A DNA stretch of 58,000 nt from Adiantum capillus-veneris (GCA_014529385.2 CM043959.1:9824809-9882808), one strand, 5' to 3'; positions 11,956-25,000 are shown, numbered from the stretch's first letter. Program-made: numbers and translations. The notes: generated by a model from the letters alone, not told the origin.

Positions 11956-14604
11956 GTGTCTCCATTTCCAAAAAGTCCTCCATTGACACAGGATGGTGTT
12001 GTTGTTGTTCTTCTTCTCTTTGTGGAGAGCACTCCTCTGTAACAGGCACAATGTCGCCTGATTGCGAAGTGGATTGTTGAAGTCCAGCCCATTTTTCTAT
12101 ATCTTCATGAGACTTAACAAAGTCTAGCAGCATGGTCTCCATGCTTTTTGCCTCCTCCACACTATCAATTAAGCAGATGACTTCTTTTTTCTGTTGTATT
12201 CCTTCTTGTGCAACCAAGGAGCCATCACCAAAACATCAACAAGCTTGCGGTCTTCAAAACAATATGTACGAATGTAGTGCTTGACCAAAGCTCTTTTTTT
12301 GGCCTCCAAATATTGCAAATCTGACATATCGTTATCTGCTACTTGAAGAAGAGAACAATCAATTGGCATGGGATGTTCCTCTGATCTTCTTCTCAGGTCT
12401 TCAAATGCATTGCCTTGTCCCAAGAAGGCAATAACTGTTAGGAATTGAATTGCTCCTTTGCAAGGAGCTGATGGAAAGTGATGCAATGCACCACAACAAT
12501 GGTAGCTCAAATTATCTCCATGGCGTGAAAGGCACATTGCAATTTTGTGAAGTTAGTGAAATCCACAAATGCAAGAAAGACAAATCCAGGATCTGTTGAC
12601 CCTCCAGCAATAGCCAAGATCCCATCCAAAGCATTGTTAAATGTCTCCTCACTCCACTTCAAATTGCCTCCAACGTTTTTTGTCATATCTAAAACACATA
12701 AGCCAATAGGCACTTTATTATTGAAGTGGCGCATCAAGTAGAGATTGCCTTCCATTTGTAGGCTCACCACATAGATTGACCATGGCAAATCTCTAGGCTC
12801 AGTTTTCTCCTTTTGAAGGTGAATTGCCCATTGCATGTATTTTATTGCTCCATCTGAAAAGCCATTTTCTTTGTTCCACGCGTCAAACTAGATCTGATCC
12901 ATTCCTCGCATAGCATTAAAATTGTTTTATAAACAACATCATTGATGTTATACATTTTGACCACCTCCTCCCAGTCTTTACATGGTGAAGACTCATTCAA
13001 ATTGTTGAAGCCTTCAAGAAGTGCATCTTGAATCAATTTGTCTTGCTTCAACTGCTTGATTCGATCATACATGTCAGTTGCATCACCATCCTTTGCACTC
13101 TTTGACAGTAAAATCTTCTCATCTCTAATCTCTTCTTGAATAGTCTTTACCTCTGATTCCTCAAGGCCACAAAGATATCTAAATACAGTTGTTGGGGTTT
13201 CTTATTCTCCTCTTCTAGATTTTCAATGATTTCTATCCAGCAATCATAAACTAAATCAGAGTAGGTGACCATGTGTGCCTGTTTAGCAATCCAACTTGCT
13301 GCTGCACTCATTCTTGCCAATCGAAGAAAACCCTGAAAAGAAATAGAGAAATAATTAAACTATTGAGCAAGATTTGTTAATTAAACACTATAAAAAGACA
13401 AAGAAAATAACTTACATCCCATCCGGCACGAGATGCATGTCCCTCTGCAATTCCACTTGCTGCCTTTGGTGGTCGTCCTGCGAAGATCCATTGACTCCGT
13501 AAATGTCTCAATATTTGGCTGTAAGGTTGCTTGACATACAATGCCTGAGCCTCCTCATTTGCAATGGCAGATATAGCAGTTGCAACAAATGGAGGAGCAT
13601 TCACAACAATGCGAGCCTTTCTAAATTTATACACGCTAATCAGTCTTTCAAAGATCTCTTTGTTGTTTTGTTCATTGTGAAGCAAAACTTTTGCAGCATA
13701 GATTGAATGCTGCCCATCAAGAATCCAATAATGATAATCTTTAATTTTTTGCTCCTCTACCTCTTCTACTGCCAAAGGAGTCCCCTTCTTTGATTTTGCA
13801 TTTCGAACAGGCATCAAATATGCACATGCTGCAGGCTTGGTCGTACTCCGTGAAAATCCAAATAACACACTTTCAGCGTGTTTTTTTATCCATAATACGT
13901 GCATTATAGTGATCAGGAGCAAGCCAACAATTTTGAATAGGGATATCAAATTCCCTATATTGGAAAGGAAAATAATTTATGTACTTATTCATTCCACCTG
14001 TATCTTTTTCTTGTCCTTTCATGGCCTCAGCTTCTAAAACATCTGGATCCACAATTTCTCATCTTTGACATTGAACCCTCTGTTGATGAGGATGCCAAAG
14101 ATGCCTTGTCTACATCCAAAATGGAGCTAGTTCGCTTAGCTTCTACTTTCTGCACTTTTGCTTGCTTCTTTGTGGATGGTGGTCGTGAAGCTTTCACCTT
14201 TTTTCGTTGTAGTGTGGCAATGATGGAGCTTTGAAGTTGATCTGCTGTGATATTTGGATTTGATTCTGCAAACTTCCATCCTCGAGAAAACATTGTCTCT
14301 TCTTTGTTTCTAGACATGCGCTCCAATGCATATGCTCCTGGAGATAGTTGAAATTCTAGATTCATTGGAACTAGAATGTCAATGCATTCCACCTCTGGAT
14401 GACTATCAACTACAGAGACAGATGCTTCACAACTTGTCCAACATCTTCAAACAAGCTGTCATTATCCTTTTTGGCAATAAATAGATGCACCTTATGAAAT
14501 TGTGCACCCTCTATACCATGTATGTCCAAATACCATTTCCTAAGATCATTGCAAGTATAGTCAACTGAGACAGCAACCCTTGCAACCTGTTTTTTTGGAG
14601 CCAT
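11956..14604 (-). pseudogene. ParB-like ('DGQH') multi-exon gene, N-terminal part, frameshifted
   Basis: Starts at ATG 14604 (MAPKKQVARVAV). Coherent segments in order on the minus strand: 14604-14425; 14425-14060 with a Lys-rich linker; 14060-13880 (third frame, contains PIQNCWLAPDHYNARIMDKK); 13880-13412 with YHYWILDGQHSIYAAKVL, which resembles the ParB/sulfiredoxin DGxHR motif; a donor AT|GTAAGT at 13411; an acceptor CTTTTCAG near 13333; then GFLRLARMSAAASW; a helical middle; and GLCVLDMTKN...WSEETFNNALDG...FVFLAFVDF, which loosely resembles an N6/N4 DNA methyltransferase motif IV-V block without DPPY. It ends at MEDFLEMET before donor 11955. About seven frameshifts, several at homopolymers (A7 near 13880, A6 near 12200, C4 near 13185). 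ParB-like assignment moderate, methyltransferase resemblance weak. Confidence 0.6.
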
Positions 14605-14680
14605 CTTTCCTGAAACAAAAAAACCAAATGTTATTTTAACATATACTTTTTTGTAATGGATTAAGTTTGTGTGAATACAA
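14605..14680. promoter_or_regulatory. 5' flank of the ParB-like gene
   Basis: This short AT-rich stretch upstream of the ATG at 14604 is the only unique sequence before the large satellite array begins at about 14685. A promoter would have to lie here or in the repeat. No TATA box stands out with confidence. Confidence 0.25.
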
Positions 14681-17600
14681 GTTCCACCACTTGTTCAAGC
14701 TAGATCTAAGCAAGTATACATAGTGATCATTTAAGCTAGTAAACTAAGGGAAGGGAGAAGTAAGGTCCACCACTTGTCCAAGCTTAGCTCTAGACAACAT
14801 GGAGAGATTGGAGGTCTACTAATTGTCTAATATAGGCTAACTATATTGAAACATAGAGAGAAGCAAAGGTCCACCACTTGTCCAATCTAGGGTCCATTGA
14901 AACATGGAGAGAAGGATGCTCCACCATTTGTCCAAAATAGGCTCCATTGAAACATGAAGAGAAACAAGATGCACCATGTCTTTGAGATGCTAGGCTCCAT
15001 TGAAATACCTTAAACCCATGATATTTTGTATATGTGGGGTTTAAATTCAAGGTCCACCACTTGTCCAACCTATTATCCCTAGTAGCATGAGTGGTTTGGT
15101 CTCAAGATTCACCACTTTTCCACTCTATGTCATTATATTAAGAAGATCTGGGTGTTAAGGTCCACCACTTGTCCAACCTATAAGGCTATATCTTAAATGG
15201 TATTATTTACCACCACTTGGAATGCACATGATGGGTTTTACATAGGGGTACGGTTCCAAGGTCCACCACTTGTCCAAGCTAACTCTATTGAAACATAGAG
15301 AGAATCAAAGGTCCACCACTTGTCCAAGCTAGGCTCCATTGAAACATGGAGAGAAGGATGCTCCACCATTTGTCCAAGCCAGGTTTGATTGAAACATGAA
15401 GAGAAGCAAGCTGCACCATGTCTCCAAAATGCTAGGCTCCATTGAAATATCTTAAACCCATGATATTTCGTACATGGGGGGTTTACATTCAAGGTCCACC
15501 ACTTGTCCAACCTATTATCACTAGTAGCATGAGTGGTTTGATGTCAAGATTCACCACTTTTCTACTCTATGTCATTATATTAAGAAGATCTGGGTGTTAA
15601 GGTCCACCACTTGTCCAACCTATAAGGCTATATCTTAAAGGGTATTCTTTTCTCACCACTTGGAATGACCATGATAGGTTTTACATGGGGGTTTGGTTCC
15701 AAGTTCCACCACTTGTCCAAGCTAACTCTATTGAAACATAGAGAGAAGCAAAGGTCCACCACTTGTCTAAGCTAGGGTCCATTGAAACATGGAGAGAAGG
15801 ATGCTCCACCATTTGTCCAAGATAGGCTCCATTGAAACATGAAGAGAAGCAAGCTGCACCATGTCTCCAAGATGCTAAGATCCATTGAAATACCTTAAAA
15901 CCCATGATATTTTGTACATGGGGAGTTTACATTCAAGGTCCACCACTTGTCCAACCTATTATCTCTAGTAGCATGAGTGGTTTGGTCTGAAGATTCACCA
16001 CTTTTCCACTCTATGTCATTACGTTAAGAAGATCTGGGTGTTTAGGTCGACCACTTGTCCAACCTATAAGGGTATATCTTAAAGGGTATTCTTTCTCACC
16101 ACTTGAAATGTCCATGATATGTTTTACATGGGGGTTTGGCTCCAAGGTCCACCACCTCTCCAAGCTAACTCTATTGAAACATAGAGAGAAACAAAGGTCC
16201 ACCACTTGTCCAAGCTAGGCTCCATTCAAACATGGAGAGAAGGATCCTGTACCATTTGTCGAAGCTAACTCTATTGAAACATGGGGGGTTTACATTCAAG
16301 GTCCACCACTTGTCCAACCTATTAACGCTAGTAGCATGAGTGGTTTGGTCTCAAGATTCACCACTTTTTCACTCTGTCATTATATTAAGAATATTTGGGT
16401 GTTAAGGTCCACCACTTGTCCAACCTATAAGGCTATATCTTAAGGGGTTATTCTTTCTCACCACTTGGAGTGACCAGCATAGGTTTACATGGGGGTTTTG
16501 TTTCAAGGTCCACCACTTGTCCAAGCTAACTCTATTGAAACATAGAGAGAATCAAAGGTCCACCACTTGTCCAAGCTAGGGTCCATTGAACATGGAGAGA
16601 AAGGATGCTCCACCATTTGTCCAAGATACATCCATTGAAACATGATAGAAGCAAGCTACACCATGTCTCCAAGATGCTAGGCTCCATTGAAAATACCTCA
16701 AACCCATGATATTTGTACATGGGGGGTTTAACATTCAAGGTCCACCACTTTGTCCAACTATTATCTCTAGTAGCATGAGTGGTTATGGTCTCAAGATTCA
16801 CCATTTTTTCCACTCTATGTCATTCTATTAAGAATATCTGGGTGCTAAGGTCCACCACTTGTCCAACCTATAAGGCTATATCTTAAACTTTATTCTTTCT
16901 CACCACTTGGAGTTACCAAGATAGGTTTTACATGGGAGTTTGGTTCCAAGGCCCACCACTTGTCCAAGCTAACTCTATTGAAACATAGAGAGAAGCAAAG
17001 GTCCACCACTTGTCCAAGCTAGGCTCCATTGAAGCATGGAGAGAAGGATCACCACCATTTGTTCAAGATAGGGCTCCATTGAAACATGAAGGGAAGCAAT
17101 CTGCACCATGTCTCCAAGATTCTAGGATCCATTGAAATACCTTAAACCCACGATATGTTTACATGTGGGGTTTATACGTCAATGGTCAGTCACTTTTCCA
17201 ACTATTATCCCTAGTAGCACTAGTGGTTGGTCTCAAGATTTACACTTTTCCACTCTATGTCGTTATATTATGAAGATCTAGGTTCTAAGGTCGACCACTT
17301 GTCCAACCTATAAGGCTAGATCTTAAAGGGTATTATTTCTCACCACTTGGAATGACCATGATATGTTTTACATGGGGGTTTGGTTTCAAGGTCCCACCAC
17401 TTGTCCAAGCTAACTCTATGGAAACATAGAGAGAAGCAAAGGTCCACCACTTGTCCAAGCTAGGCTCCACTGAGACATTTAGAGAAGGATGATCCCCCAT
17501 TGGTGGAAGATAGGCTTCATTGAAACATGAAAAGAAGCAAGTTGCACCATGTCTCCAAGATTCTAGCATCCATTGAAATACCTTAAACCCACGATATTGT

Positions 17601-18990
17601 TTACATGTTTACATGGGGTTTAACGTCAAGGTCAGTCACTTTTCCAAGCTATTATCCCTAGTAGCATGAGTGGTTTGGTCTCAAGATTCACCACTTTTCC
17701 ACTCTATGTCATTATATAAAGAAGATCTAGGTGTTAAGGTCGACCACTTGTCCAACCTATAAGCGTATATCTTAAAGGTATTCTTTCTCACCACTTGAAA
17801 TGTCCATGATATGTTTTACATAGGGGTTTAGTTCCAAGGTCCACCACTTATCCAAGCTAACTTTATTCTTCTCATAGAGAGAAGCAAAAGGTCCACCACT
17901 TGTCCAAGCTAGGCTCCATTGAAACATGGAGAGAAGGATGCTCCACCATTTGTCGAAGCTAACTCTATTGAAACATGGAAGGTTTACATTCAAGGTCCAC
18001 CAGTTGTCCAACCTATTAACGCTAGTAGCATGAGGGGTTTGGTCTCAAGATTCACCACTTTTCACTCTGTGTTATTATATTAAGAATATTGGGTATTAAG
18101 GTCCACCACTTGTCCAACCTATAAGACTATATCTTAATGGTTATTCTTTCTGACCACTTGGATGACCATGAAAGGTTTTACATGGGGGGTTGGTTCCAAG
18201 GTCCACCACTTGTCCAAGCTAACTCTATTCAAACATAGAGAGAAGCAAAGGTCCACCACTTGTCTAAGCTAGGGTCTATTGAAACATGGAGAGAAGGATG
18301 CTCCACCATTTGTCCAAGATAGACTCCATTGAAACATGAAGAGAAGCAAGCTGCACCATATCTCCAAGATTCTAGACTCCATCGAAATACCTTAAACCCA
18401 CGTTATTTTGTACATGGGGAGTTTACATTCAAGATCACAATTTGTCCAACCTATTATCGCTAGTAGCATGAGTGGTTTGCTCTCAAGATTCACCACTTTT
18501 CCACTCTCTATCATTATATTAAGAATATTTGGGTGTTAAGGTCCACCACTTGTACAACCTATAAGACTATATCTTAATGGTTATTCTTTCTCACCCCTTG
18601 AAAGACTATATCTTAATGGTTATCCCTAGCTATTATTGCTAGTAGCCTGAGTGGTTTGGTCTCAAGATTCACCACTTTTATTAAGAATATGTGGGTGTTA
18701 AGGTCCACCACTTGTCCAACCTATAAGGCTACATCTTAAAGGTTATTCTTTCTTACTACTTGGAGTGACCATGATAGGTTTTACATGGGGTTTGGTTCCA
18801 AGGTCACCACTTGTCCAAGCTAACTCTATTGAAACATAGAGAGAAGCAAAGGTCCACCCCTTGTCTAAGCTAGGGTCCATTGAAACATGGAGAGAAGGAT
18901 GCTCCACCATTTGTCCAAGGTAGGCTCCATTGAAACATGAGGAGAATCAAGGTGCACCATGACTCCAAGATGCTAGGCTCCATCGAAAAA
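14680..18990 (-). repeat. Higher-order minisatellite array, diverged flank
   Basis: Higher-order units of about 430-450 bp repeat the same monomer series: core + AACTCTATTGAAACATAG; core + AGGCTCCATTGAAACATGG; a CACCATTTGTCC variant; a GCACCATGTCTCC variant; TTAAACCCATGATAT + GGGGTTTACATTCAAGG core; CTAGTAGCATGAGTGG; ATTCACCACTTTTCC; a GGGTGTTAAGG core; and CCTATAAGGCTATATCTTAAA. Units here carry many private indels and substitutions, including truncated ones near 16260 and 18590. Minus-strand frames of 60-90 codons recur per unit and are repeat read-through. Confidence 0.93.
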
Positions 18991-21900
18991 CATTAAACCC
19001 ATAATATGTCGTAGATGAGGGGTTTACATTCAAGGTCCAACACTTGTCCAAGCTATTATTGGTAGTAGCCTCAGTGGTTTGGTCTCAAGATTCACCATTT
19101 TTCCACTCTATGTCATTATATTAAGAATATGCGCATGTTAAGGTCCACCACTTGTCCAACCTATAAGGCTACATCTTAAAGGTTATTCTTTATTACCACT
19201 TGGAGTGACCATGATAGGTTTTACATGGGGGTTTGGTTCCAAGGTCCACCACTTGTCCAAGCTAACTCTATTGAAACATAGAGAGAAACAAAGGTCCACC
19301 ACTTATCCAAGCTAGGGTCCATTGAAACATGGAGAGAAGGATGCTCCACCATTTGTCCAAGATAGGCTCCATTGAAACATGACGAGAAGCAAGCTCCACC
19401 ATGTCTCCAAGATGCTAGGCTCCATCGAAATACATTAAACCCACGATATTTCGTAGATGAGGGGTTTACATTCAAGGTCCACCACTTGTCCAAGCTATTA
19501 TTGCTAGTAGCCTGAGTGGTTTGGTCTCAAGATTCACCACTTTTCCACTCTATGTCATTATATTAAGAATATGCGCGTGTTAAGGTCCACCACTTGTCCA
19601 ACCTATAAGGCTACATCTTAAAGGTTATTCTTTATTACCACTTGGAGTGACCATGATAGGTTTTACATGGGGGTTTGGTTCCAAGGTCCACCACTTGTCC
19701 AAGCTAACTCTATTGAAACATAGAGAGAAACAAAGGTCCACCACTTGTCCAAGCTAGGGTCCATTGAAACATGGAGAGAAGGATGCTCCACCATTTGTCC
19801 AAGATAGGATCCATTGAAACATGACGAGAAGCAAGCTGCACCATGTCTCCAAGATGCTAGGCTCCATCGAAATACATTAAACCCACGATATTTCGTAGAT
19901 GAGGGGTTTACATTCAAGGTCCACCACTTGTCCAAGCTATTATTGCTAGTTGCCTGAGTGGTTTGGTCTCAAGATTCACCACTTTTATTAAGAATATGTG
20001 GGTGTTAAGGTCCACCACTTGTCCAACCTATAAGGCTACATCTTAAAGGTTATTCTTTCTTACTACTTGGAGTGACCATGATAGGTTTTAAATGGGGGTT
20101 TGGTTCCAAGGTCCACCACTTGTCCAAGCTAACTCTATTGAAACATAGAGAGAAGCAAAGGTCCACCCCTTGTCTAAGCTAGGGTCCATTGAAACATGGA
20201 GAGAAGGATGCTCCACCATTTGTCCAAGGTAGGCTCCATTCAAACATGAGGAGAAGCAAGGTGCACCATGTCTCCAAGATGCTAGGCTCCATCGAAATAC
20301 ATTAAACCCACGATATTTCGTAGATGAGGGGTTTACATTCAAGGTCCACCACTTGTCCAAGCTATTATTGCTAGTAGCCTAAGTGGTTTGGTCTCAAGAT
20401 TCACCACTTTTATTAAGAATATGTGGGTGTTAAGGTCCACCACTTGTCCAACCTATAAGGCTACATCTTAAAGGTATTCTTTCTTACTACTTGGAGTGAC
20501 CATGATAGGTTTTACATGGGGGTTTGGTTCCAAGGTCCACCACTTGTCCAAGCTAACTCTATTGAAACATAGAGAGAAGCAAAGGTCCACCCCTTGTCTA
20601 AGCTAGGGTCCATTGAAACATGGAGAGAAGGACGCTCCACCATTTGTGCAAGGTAGGCTCCATTGAAACATGAGGAGAATCAAGGTGCACCATGTCTCCA
20701 AGATGCTAGGCTCCATCGAAAAACATTAAACCCACGATATGTCGTAGATGAGGGGTTTACAGTCAAGGTCCACCACTTGTCCAAGCTATTATTGCTAGTA
20801 GCCTGAGTGGTTTGGTCTCAAGATTCACCACTTTTCCACTCTATGTCATTAAATTAAGAATATGCGCGTGTTAAGGTCCACCACTTGTCCAACCTATAAG
20901 GCTATATCTTAAAGGTTATTCTTTCTCACCACTTGGAGTGACCATGATAGGTTTTAAATGGGGATTTGGTTCCAAGGTCCACCACTTGTCCAAGCTAACT
21001 CTATTGAAACATAGAGAGAAGCAAAGGTCCACCCCTTGTCTAAGCTAGGGTCCATTGAAACATGGAGAGAAGGACGCTCCACCATTTGTGCAAGGTAGGC
21101 TCCATTGAAACATGAGGAGAATCAAGGTGCACCATGTCTCCAAGATGCTAGGCTCCATCGAAAAACATTAAACCCACGATATGTCGTAGATGAGGGGTTT
21201 ACATTCAAGGTCCACCACTTGTCCAAGCTATTATTGCTAGTAGCCTGAGTGGTTTGGTCTCAAGATTCACCACTTTTCCACTCTATGTCATTAAATTAAG
21301 AATATGCGCGTGTTAAGGTCCACCACTTGTCCAACCTATAAGGCTATATCTTAAAGGTTATTCTTTCTCACCACTTGGAGTGACCATGATAGGTTTTAAT
21401 GGGGGTTTGGTTCCAAGGTCCACCACTTGTCCAAGCTAACTCTATTGAATAATAGAGAGAAGTAAAGGTCCACCACTTGTCCAAGCTAGGGTCCATTGAA
21501 ACATGGAGAGAAGGATGCTCCACCATTTGTCCAAGATAGGCTCCATTGAAACATGACGAGAAGCAAGCTGCACCATGTCTCCAAGATGCTAGGCTCCATC
21601 AAAATACATTAAACCCACGATATTTCGTAGATGAGGGGTTTACATTCAAGGTCCACCATTTGTCCAAGCTATTGTTGCTAGTAGCCTGAGTGGTTTGGTC
21701 TCAAGATTCACCACTTTTATTAAGAATATGTGGGTGTTAAGGTCCACCACTTGTCCAACCTATAAGGCTACATCTTAAAGGTTATTCTTTCTTACTACTT
21801 GGAGTGACCATGATAGGTTTTACATGGGGGTTTGGTTCCAAGGTCCACCACTTGTCCAAGCTAACTCTATTGAAACATAGAGAGAAGCAAAGGTCCACCC

Positions 21901-23640
21901 CTTGTCTAAGCTAGGGTCCATTGAAACATGGAGAGAAGGACGCTCCACCATTTGTGCAAGGTAGGCTCCATTGAAACATGAGGAGAATCAAGGTGCACCA
22001 TGTCTCCAAGATGCTAGGCTCCATCGAAAAACATTAAACCCACGATATGTCGTAGATGAGGGGTTTACAGTCAAGGTCCACCACTTGTCCAAGCTATTAT
22101 TGCTAGTAGCCTGAGTGGTTTGGTCTCAAGATTCACCACTTTTCCACTCTATGTCATTAAATTAAGAATATGTGGGTGTTAAGGTCCACCACTTGTCCAA
22201 CCTATAAGGCTACATCTTAAAGGTTATTCTTTCTTACTACTTGGAGTGACCATGATAGGTTTTACATGGGGGTTTGGTTCCAAGGTCCACCACTTGTCCA
22301 AGCTAACTCTATTGAAACATAGAGAGAAGCAAAGGTCCACCCCTTGTCTAAGCTAGGGTCCATTGAAACATGGAGAGAAGGACGCTCCACCATTTGTGCA
22401 AGGTAGGCTCCATTGAAACATGAGGAGAATCAAGGTGCACCATGTCTCCAAGATGCTAGGCTCCATCGAAAAACATTAAACCCACGATATGTCGTAGATG
22501 AGGGGTTTACAGTCAAGGTCCACCACTTGTCCAAGCTATTATTGCTAGTAGCCTGAGTGGTTTGGTCTCAAGATTCACCACTTTTCCACTCTATGTCATT
22601 AAATTAAGAATATGTGGGTGTTAAGGTCCACCACTTGTCCAACCTATAAGGCTACATCTTAAAGGTTATTCTTTCTTACTACTTGGAGTGACCATGATAG
22701 GTTTTAAATGGGGGTTTGGTTCCAAGGTCCACCACTTGTCCAAGCTAACTCTATTGAAACATAGAGAGAAGCAAAGGTCCACCCCTTGTCTAAGCTAGGG
22801 TCCATTGAAACATGGAGAGAAGGACGCTCCACCATTTGTGCAAGGTAGGCTCCATTGAAACATGAGGAGAATCAAGGTGCACCATGTCTCCAAGATGCTA
22901 GGCTCCATCGAAAAACATTAAACCCACGATATGTCGTAGATGAGGGGTTTACAGTCAAGGTCCACCACTTGTCCAAGCTATTATTGCTAGTAGCCTGAGT
23001 GGTTTGGTCTCAAGATTCACCACTTTTCCACTCTATGTCATTAAATTAAGAATATGCGCGTGTTAAGGTCCACCACTTGTCCAACCTATAAGGCTATATC
23101 TTAAAGGTTATTCTTTCTCACCACTTGGAGTGACCATGATAGGTTTTAAATGGGGGTTTGGTTCCAAGGTCCACCACTTGTCCAAGCTAACTCTATTGAA
23201 TAATAGAGAGAAGTAAAGGTCCACCACTTGTCCAAGCTAGGGTCCATTGAAACATGGAGAGAAGGATGCTCCACCATTTGTCCAAGATAGGCTCCATTGA
23301 AATATGAAGAGAAGCAAGATGCACGATGTCTCCAAGATGCTAGGCTCCATCGAAATACCTTAAACCCACGATATTTCGTAGATGGGGGGTTTACTTTCAA
23401 GGTCCACCACTTGTCCAAGCTATTATCGCTAGTAGCATGGTTTGGTCTCAAGATTCACCAGTTTTCCACGCTATGTCATTATATGAAGAATATCTGGGTG
23501 TTAAGGTCCACCACTTGTCCAACCTATAAGGCTATATTCTAAATGATATTTTTTTTGACCACTTGGAATGTGCATGATATGTTTTACATGGGGTTTTATT
23601 CCAAGGTCCACCACTTGTCCAAGCTAGATCTATTACATAT
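18990..23640 (-). repeat. Higher-order minisatellite array, homogenised core
   Basis: Ten higher-order units start near 19230, 19672, 20097, 20520, 20965, 21403, 21826, 22260, 22710 and 23155 (spacing 423-450 bp). They are nearly identical and differ in type. Type A has GATGCTCCACCATTTGTCC and GACGAGAAGC. Type B has GACGCTCCACCATTTGTGC and GAGGAGAATC. Some units lack CCACTCTATGTCATTA before TTAAGAATATG. Units at 21403 and 23155 share the private TTGAATAATAGAGAGAAG variant, which points to block duplication. The last unit (23155) grades into diverged copies by 23640. Confidence 0.95.
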
Positions 23641-24240
23641 ATATTATACATACAATATTCAACTAGATTCCCTACCTATCATGTCCAGTAGCATGGATGC
23701 TCTAGCTTGAAGGTCCACCACTTGTCCAACCTATACTCTCTTATGTAAGGGAGATCTCGCTATAAATTCAAAACCTTCCCGCCTAAATTTAAAATATCCC
23801 TCCCAAATCTTAAATATCCCGCCTAAATTTTAAACTATCCCGCCCAAATTTTAAAATTCAAACTTTTTTATAAAAATTTAAATTTTTCTACTTAAATTTA
23901 AAATATTCTACGCAAAATTGATTTTAAATTCAAGTTTACCACAAAAAGATATCATTATACCACCTAAATTCAAATATGCAAACCTCAAATCATTATATTG
24001 TACATAAATTCAAACAAATTCAAATTAACAAGCTTAAACTGATATTAGTTTGCATAGATATGAATTTATCACACCTAAATTATGTCACCATGTTAGAGAG
24101 AGTGGTTAGAGAATTTGAACAAGGTCCACCACTTGTCCAACCTAGATACCAAGAAGGATTGAGTGTACAAGGTATTGTTTGGAGGTCCTTATAGTCCATT
24201 GGTCTTAAGGTCCACCACTTGTGGTAAGGGTCACCAAAAA
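23641..24240. repeat. AT-rich stretch with short CCCGCCTAAATTT repeats
   Basis: At 23775-23870 a 22-26 bp motif of the form CCCGCC(T/C)AAATTTTAAA repeats about five times with decay, then the sequence becomes AT-rich. Isolated satellite cores reappear at about 23608, 23718, 24121 and 24208. No gene is seen. Confidence 0.65.
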
Positions 24241-24734
24241 GTGTATATATTCATCCAAAGAAATACACGTATTTTTGGTCTACATGTCCTAGTTTAAACC
24301 ATTTATGTCCATTAGGTGTATCACTAAACAACACTACTATTTTTGAGAAACAGAAGTTACAATCATATCTACAAATGGATTAGAGGAAAATCAGCTCAGC
24401 ATACATCCAGAACTCGCTACAAGAATCGAATTTAACAGATCACGCAAGTAAGTCTTCCATTCAATTTTACTAGTATTACAATGTGTTAGTTATTTGTGAT
24501 ATTTATGTATGTATATATACTATGTGTGCATATCGTAATTAAGTGTAATTGTGTATTTGCATTATGTATGAGTATTACAATGAAATAACACAAATATACA
24601 TACATACACATAGATAACACAGACGCACACATACATGAGCATGTATTTTCAAGAGAGAGATAGCAAGATACAAAGATAGATAGATAGAGAGAGAGAGAGA
24701 TAAATACCTGCTTTTTAGAGAGAGGAGAGAGAAA
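24241..24734. other. AT-rich sequence with GATA/GAGA microsatellite
   Basis: Unique AT-rich sequence is followed by purine-rich simple repeats around 24650-24735 (GATAGATA then GAGAGAGA). The minus-strand frame 24486-24800 is an artefact of low complexity. Confidence 0.6.
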
Positions 24735-25000
24735 GATAACAGATTTCACTGTGTTTATGTATGTGGAAGAGAGGAAGACGATGTATGGGAATATGTGCAC
24801 GTATTTTCAAGAGAGAGACAACAAGATAACAGATTTCATTGTGGTTATGTATGTGGAAGTGAGGAAGACGATGTGTGGGAATATGTGCATGTATTTTCAA
24901 GAGAGAGACAGCAAGATAACAGATTTCACTGTGGTTATGTATGTGGAAGAGAGGAAGACGATGTGTGGGAATATGTGTATGTGTGCGGGGATACGTTTAA
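24735..25000. repeat. 90-bp tandem repeat, three copies
   Basis: Copies beginning GATAACAGATTTCA lie at 24735, 24825 and 24915, an exact 90-bp period, each with ATGTATGTGGAAG and GACGATGT. Because 90 is divisible by three, frames stay open through all copies (24751-25146 plus). I regard those frames as repeat read-through rather than a protein gene. Confidence 0.88.

Noticed and set aside
14420-14440. TTGGACAAGTTGTGAAG within the ParB-like coding region resembles the satellite core
   Set aside because: Only about 12 of 20 bases match and the coding frame continues; most likely coincidence rather than satellite origin inside a gene.
14680-23640. CRISPR-like array
   Set aside because: The repeats are longer and nested, spacers are themselves repeated, and the context is eukaryotic.
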